Origin: Streptomyces sp. NBC_00683
GTDB lineage: Bacteria > Actinomycetota > Actinomycetes > Streptomycetales > Streptomycetaceae
Length of the DNA: 64,000 nt
Direction of reading: 5' to 3'
NCBI RefSeq assembly: GCF_036226745.1
Contig: NZ_CP109013.1
Location: 1,116,001-1,180,000 of the forward strand
Below the pieces are notes generated by a model. The model had not been told where the DNA came from. It saw only the letters and a list, made by a program, of their open reading frames with translations, and did not search any database. Made by a program: the position numbers and the translations under genes. Within the stretch, counting starts at the first letter, position 1; each line of letters begins with the position of its first letter. Shown here in pieces: positions 62,263-64,000 of this stretch.

Positions 62263-62323
62263 AGCATATGGGTGCCCGGCTCCTACAGGGAGGCCGAAGA
62301 CAGTCCGGCGGATGGGCGGGGGC

Positions 62324-62818
62324 TCAGCGCTGGGGGGCCTGCATACGGGCGAGTTCCGCGTTCATGCGGGCGAGGAAGCGGAGCGTGGCCGCCAGTTCTT
62401 CCGGATCGGAGGAACTGCGGGCCCCTGACGCGGCTTCGGCGAGGGGCATGAAGAACGAGCGAGCGGCCGCCTTGGCCGTGGGCTCGTAGTGCAGATGCAC
62501 GACGCGCCGGTCGGCGCTGTCCCGCGAGCGACGGATGTGGCCGACGCGCTCCAGACGGTCCAGACACGCCGTCACCGCACCGGAGGTCAGACCGAGATGA
62601 TCACGCAACCGGCCGGGAGTCATCGGAACATCGGCGTCCAGGATCGCCGCGAGCGCCTGGACATCCGTGGCGTGCAGGCCCTGGGTGTGCGCGAAGGCGT
62701 GCACCAGACGGTTGATCTCGCCGTTCATGCGACGCAGCTGCATCGCGAGGGCCTGGAGCTCCGCGACCCCCGACGCTCCCGTGCCTGATCCCTCGCGAGC
62801 GTCGTCTGCACTGTCCAC
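62324..62818 (-). CDS. MarR family transcriptional regulator
   Basis: A 164-residue MarR protein. The dimer and DNA-binding regions are visible: LQALAMQLRRMNGEINRLVH, TPGRLRDHLGLTSGAVTACL as helix-turn-helix, and RRSRDSADRRVVHLHYEPTA as wing. GTG 62818 is the start; a nearby ATG at 62826 is out of frame. It is followed by the MMPL transporter gene after 115 bases with two operator-like repeats between, a common arrangement for a repressor of an efflux pump. Confidence 0.9.
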   Translation of the reverse strand: MDSADDAREGSGTGASGVAELQALAMQLRRMNGEINRLVHAFAHTQGLHATDVQALAAILDADVPMTPGRLRDHLGLTSGAVTACLDRLERVGHIRRSRDSADRRVVHLHYEPTAKAAARSFFMPLAEAASGARSSSDPEELAATLRFLARMNAELARMQAPQR

Positions 62819-62995
62819 CGCACCATACTAGGGCGCCCCCGGCCCGTACCTGATCGGCGCTTCCTGCGTTGTGCAGGCACGGGACCGGACACACCGGCCC
62901 GACGGCGCCCGTTCTCCCGGCCGGCCACCGACAAGCGGAACAGCCTGTGGGGGGACACCGTGGAAGCAGTACATCCGAGCCGGATCGGAGAGGTC

Positions 62996-64000
62996 ATGGA
63001 GAGCAGGGACGACAACGGACTGCGGTGCCTGGTGACCGGCGCGACAGGGTACATCGGGGGCCGCCTCGTGCCCGAGCTCCTGGACGCGGGCCACACGGTC
63101 CGCTGTCTGGCACGGAGCCCGGAGAAGCTGCGGGACTATCCGTGGGCGGGCGAGGTCGAGGTCTCCAAGGGCGATGTGACCGACGCGGAGTCCGTCGCGG
63201 CCGCCATGCGGGGCATCGAGGTCGCCTACTACCTGGTGCACGCCCTGAGCAGCGGGGCGGGGTTCGAGGAGACGGACCGGAAGGCCGCCCGGATCTTCGG
63301 CGAGCAGGCGCGCGCCGCGGGCATCCGGCGCATCGTGTACCTGGGCGGGCTCACTCCGGCCGACGTCCCCGAGCAGGAGCTGTCGCCGCATCTGCGCTCG
63401 CGTGCCGAGGTCGGCCGCATCCTGCTCGACTCCGGTGTGCCGACGGCCGCGCTGCGTGCCGCTGTCATCATCGGCGCCGGTTCCGCCTCCTTCGAGATGC
63501 TGCGCTATCTCACCGAGCGACTGCCCGTGATGGTCACACCGAGCTGGGTGTCGACACGGATCCAGCCGATCGGGGTCCGGGACGTGCTGCGCTATCTCGT
63601 CGGCAGCGCGCGCATGCCGGCCGAGGTGAACCGCACCTTCGACATCTGCGGGCCCGACGTGATGACGTACCGGGCAATGATGGAGAAGTACGCCGAGGTG
63701 GCCGGACTGCCGCACCGGCTGATCCTCCCCGTCCCGATGCTGACGCCGAGACTGTCCAGCCACTGGATCGGGCTCGTCACCCCGGTCCCCGCCTCCATCG
63801 CCCGCCCGCTCGCGGAGTCCCTGCGGTACGAGGTCGTGTGCCACGAGCACGACATCGCCGACCATGTGCCGGACGGCGCCGGGCAGCCCTTCTCCTTCGA
63901 CACGGCTCTCGGCCTCGCCCTGCAGAGGGTTCGCGAGGCCAGGGTGACGACCCGGTGGTCGTCCGCGTCCACCCCCGGCATCCCCAGCGACCCGCTGCCC
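62996..64000 (+). CDS. NAD(P)-binding Rossmann protein (SDR-like), 3' end outside window
   Basis: The frame is open to the window end and gives 335 codons. The N-terminal NAD(P) motif is LVTGATGYIGGRLVPELLDA (about 12-31), with RCLARSPEKLRDYPW and KGDVTD as in NmrA-like atypical short-chain dehydrogenases. A Tyr/Lys active site of classical SDRs is not evident. From about residue 250 (LPVPMLTPRLSSHWIGLVTP) a DUF2867-type C-terminal region begins. ATG 62996 has GGAGAGG 2-5 bases upstream; in-frame GTG 62960 would add 12 residues. The gene is divergent from the MarR gene. Confidence 0.85.
   Translation, partial: MESRDDNGLRCLVTGATGYIGGRLVPELLDAGHTVRCLARSPEKLRDYPWAGEVEVSKGDVTDAESVAAAMRGIEVAYYLVHALSSGAGFEETDRKAARIFGEQARAAGIRRIVYLGGLTPADVPEQELSPHLRSRAEVGRILLDSGVPTAALRAAVIIGAGSASFEMLRYLTERLPVMVTPSWVSTRIQPIGVRDVLRYLVGSARMPAEVNRTFDICGPDVMTYRAMMEKYAEVAGLPHRLILPVPMLTPRLSSHWIGLVTPVPASIARPLAESLRYEVVCHEHDIADHVPDGAGQPFSFDTALGLALQRVREARVTTRWSSASTPGIPSDPLP

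Noticed and set aside
1..64000. CRISPR arrays, insertion sequences, prophage, tRNA or rRNA
   Set aside because: I saw no regularly spaced direct repeats, transposase or integrase motifs, or tRNA-like cloverleaf sequences on either strand.

Overview
The window is about 64 kb of high-GC actinobacterial chromosome and is almost certainly from Streptomyces or a close relative. GTG and TTG starts are frequent, many genes overlap by 4 bases (ATGA/GTGA), and the gene content is typical of the genus: a conservon, a DUF5709 protein, LacI and ROK sugar regulators, a DyP peroxidase with encapsulin, and secreted proteases and glycosidases. I see no phage, insertion sequence, CRISPR array, rRNA or tRNA.

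Bases 1-15757 are mainly about sugar use and secreted enzymes. A GH3 beta-glucosidase (cut by the window edge) is followed by a LacI-type regulator. A ROK regulator is divergent from an ABC sugar importer with a GH1 beta-glucosidase; this importer has no ATPase of its own. Then come three secreted proteins on the minus strand: a clan GH-A glycosidase with a discoidin domain, a DUF1996 protein and an S1 protease. A near-identical palindrome with the core GAGAGCGCTCTC lies before the LacI gene and before each of these three genes, which defines a small predicted regulon. A type B carboxylesterase follows.

Bases 15894-29180 hold a murE paralogue and then a tightly coupled ten-gene minus-strand operon. 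In transcription order it encodes an ATP-grasp ligase, a DUF364/DUF4213 protein, a cysteine-synthase-like PLP enzyme, an enolase-superfamily epimerase, an MFS exporter, a methyltransferase, a family-5 solute-binding lipoprotein, two permeases and a fused double ATPase. Its promoter has a Fur/Zur-like box exactly in the -35/-10 spacer. I read it as a metal-regulated system that makes, exports and re-imports a small amino-acid-derived metallophore. This is the best candidate in the window for an undescribed system.

Bases 29340-36884 hold DUF5709, 6-phosphogluconate dehydrogenase, the DyP-encapsulin operon, an orphan type III-fold PLP decarboxylase-like protein, an autoregulated MarR pair, a proline-rich peptide, a GNAT protein and panD.

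Bases 37055-45089 hold a diterpene gene set (GGPP synthase, class II cyclase with DxDD, class I terpene synthase) next to a complete conservon (cvnA-D) with a P450 that lacks the K-helix ExxR motif. A strong hairpin separates the two blocks.

Bases 46066-57801 are mostly catabolic and osmolyte genes: an aminobutyraldehyde-type dehydrogenase, an NTF2-like protein and an NCS1 permease, divergent from a PucR regulator; a PfkB kinase; and a betaine set (betB, an APC permease, a GMC choline-dehydrogenase-like enzyme). Bases 58024-64000 hold a geranylgeranyl-reductase-like flavoprotein, an exported chorismate mutase, an MMPL transporter with a MarR regulator, and an NAD(P)-binding protein cut by the window end.
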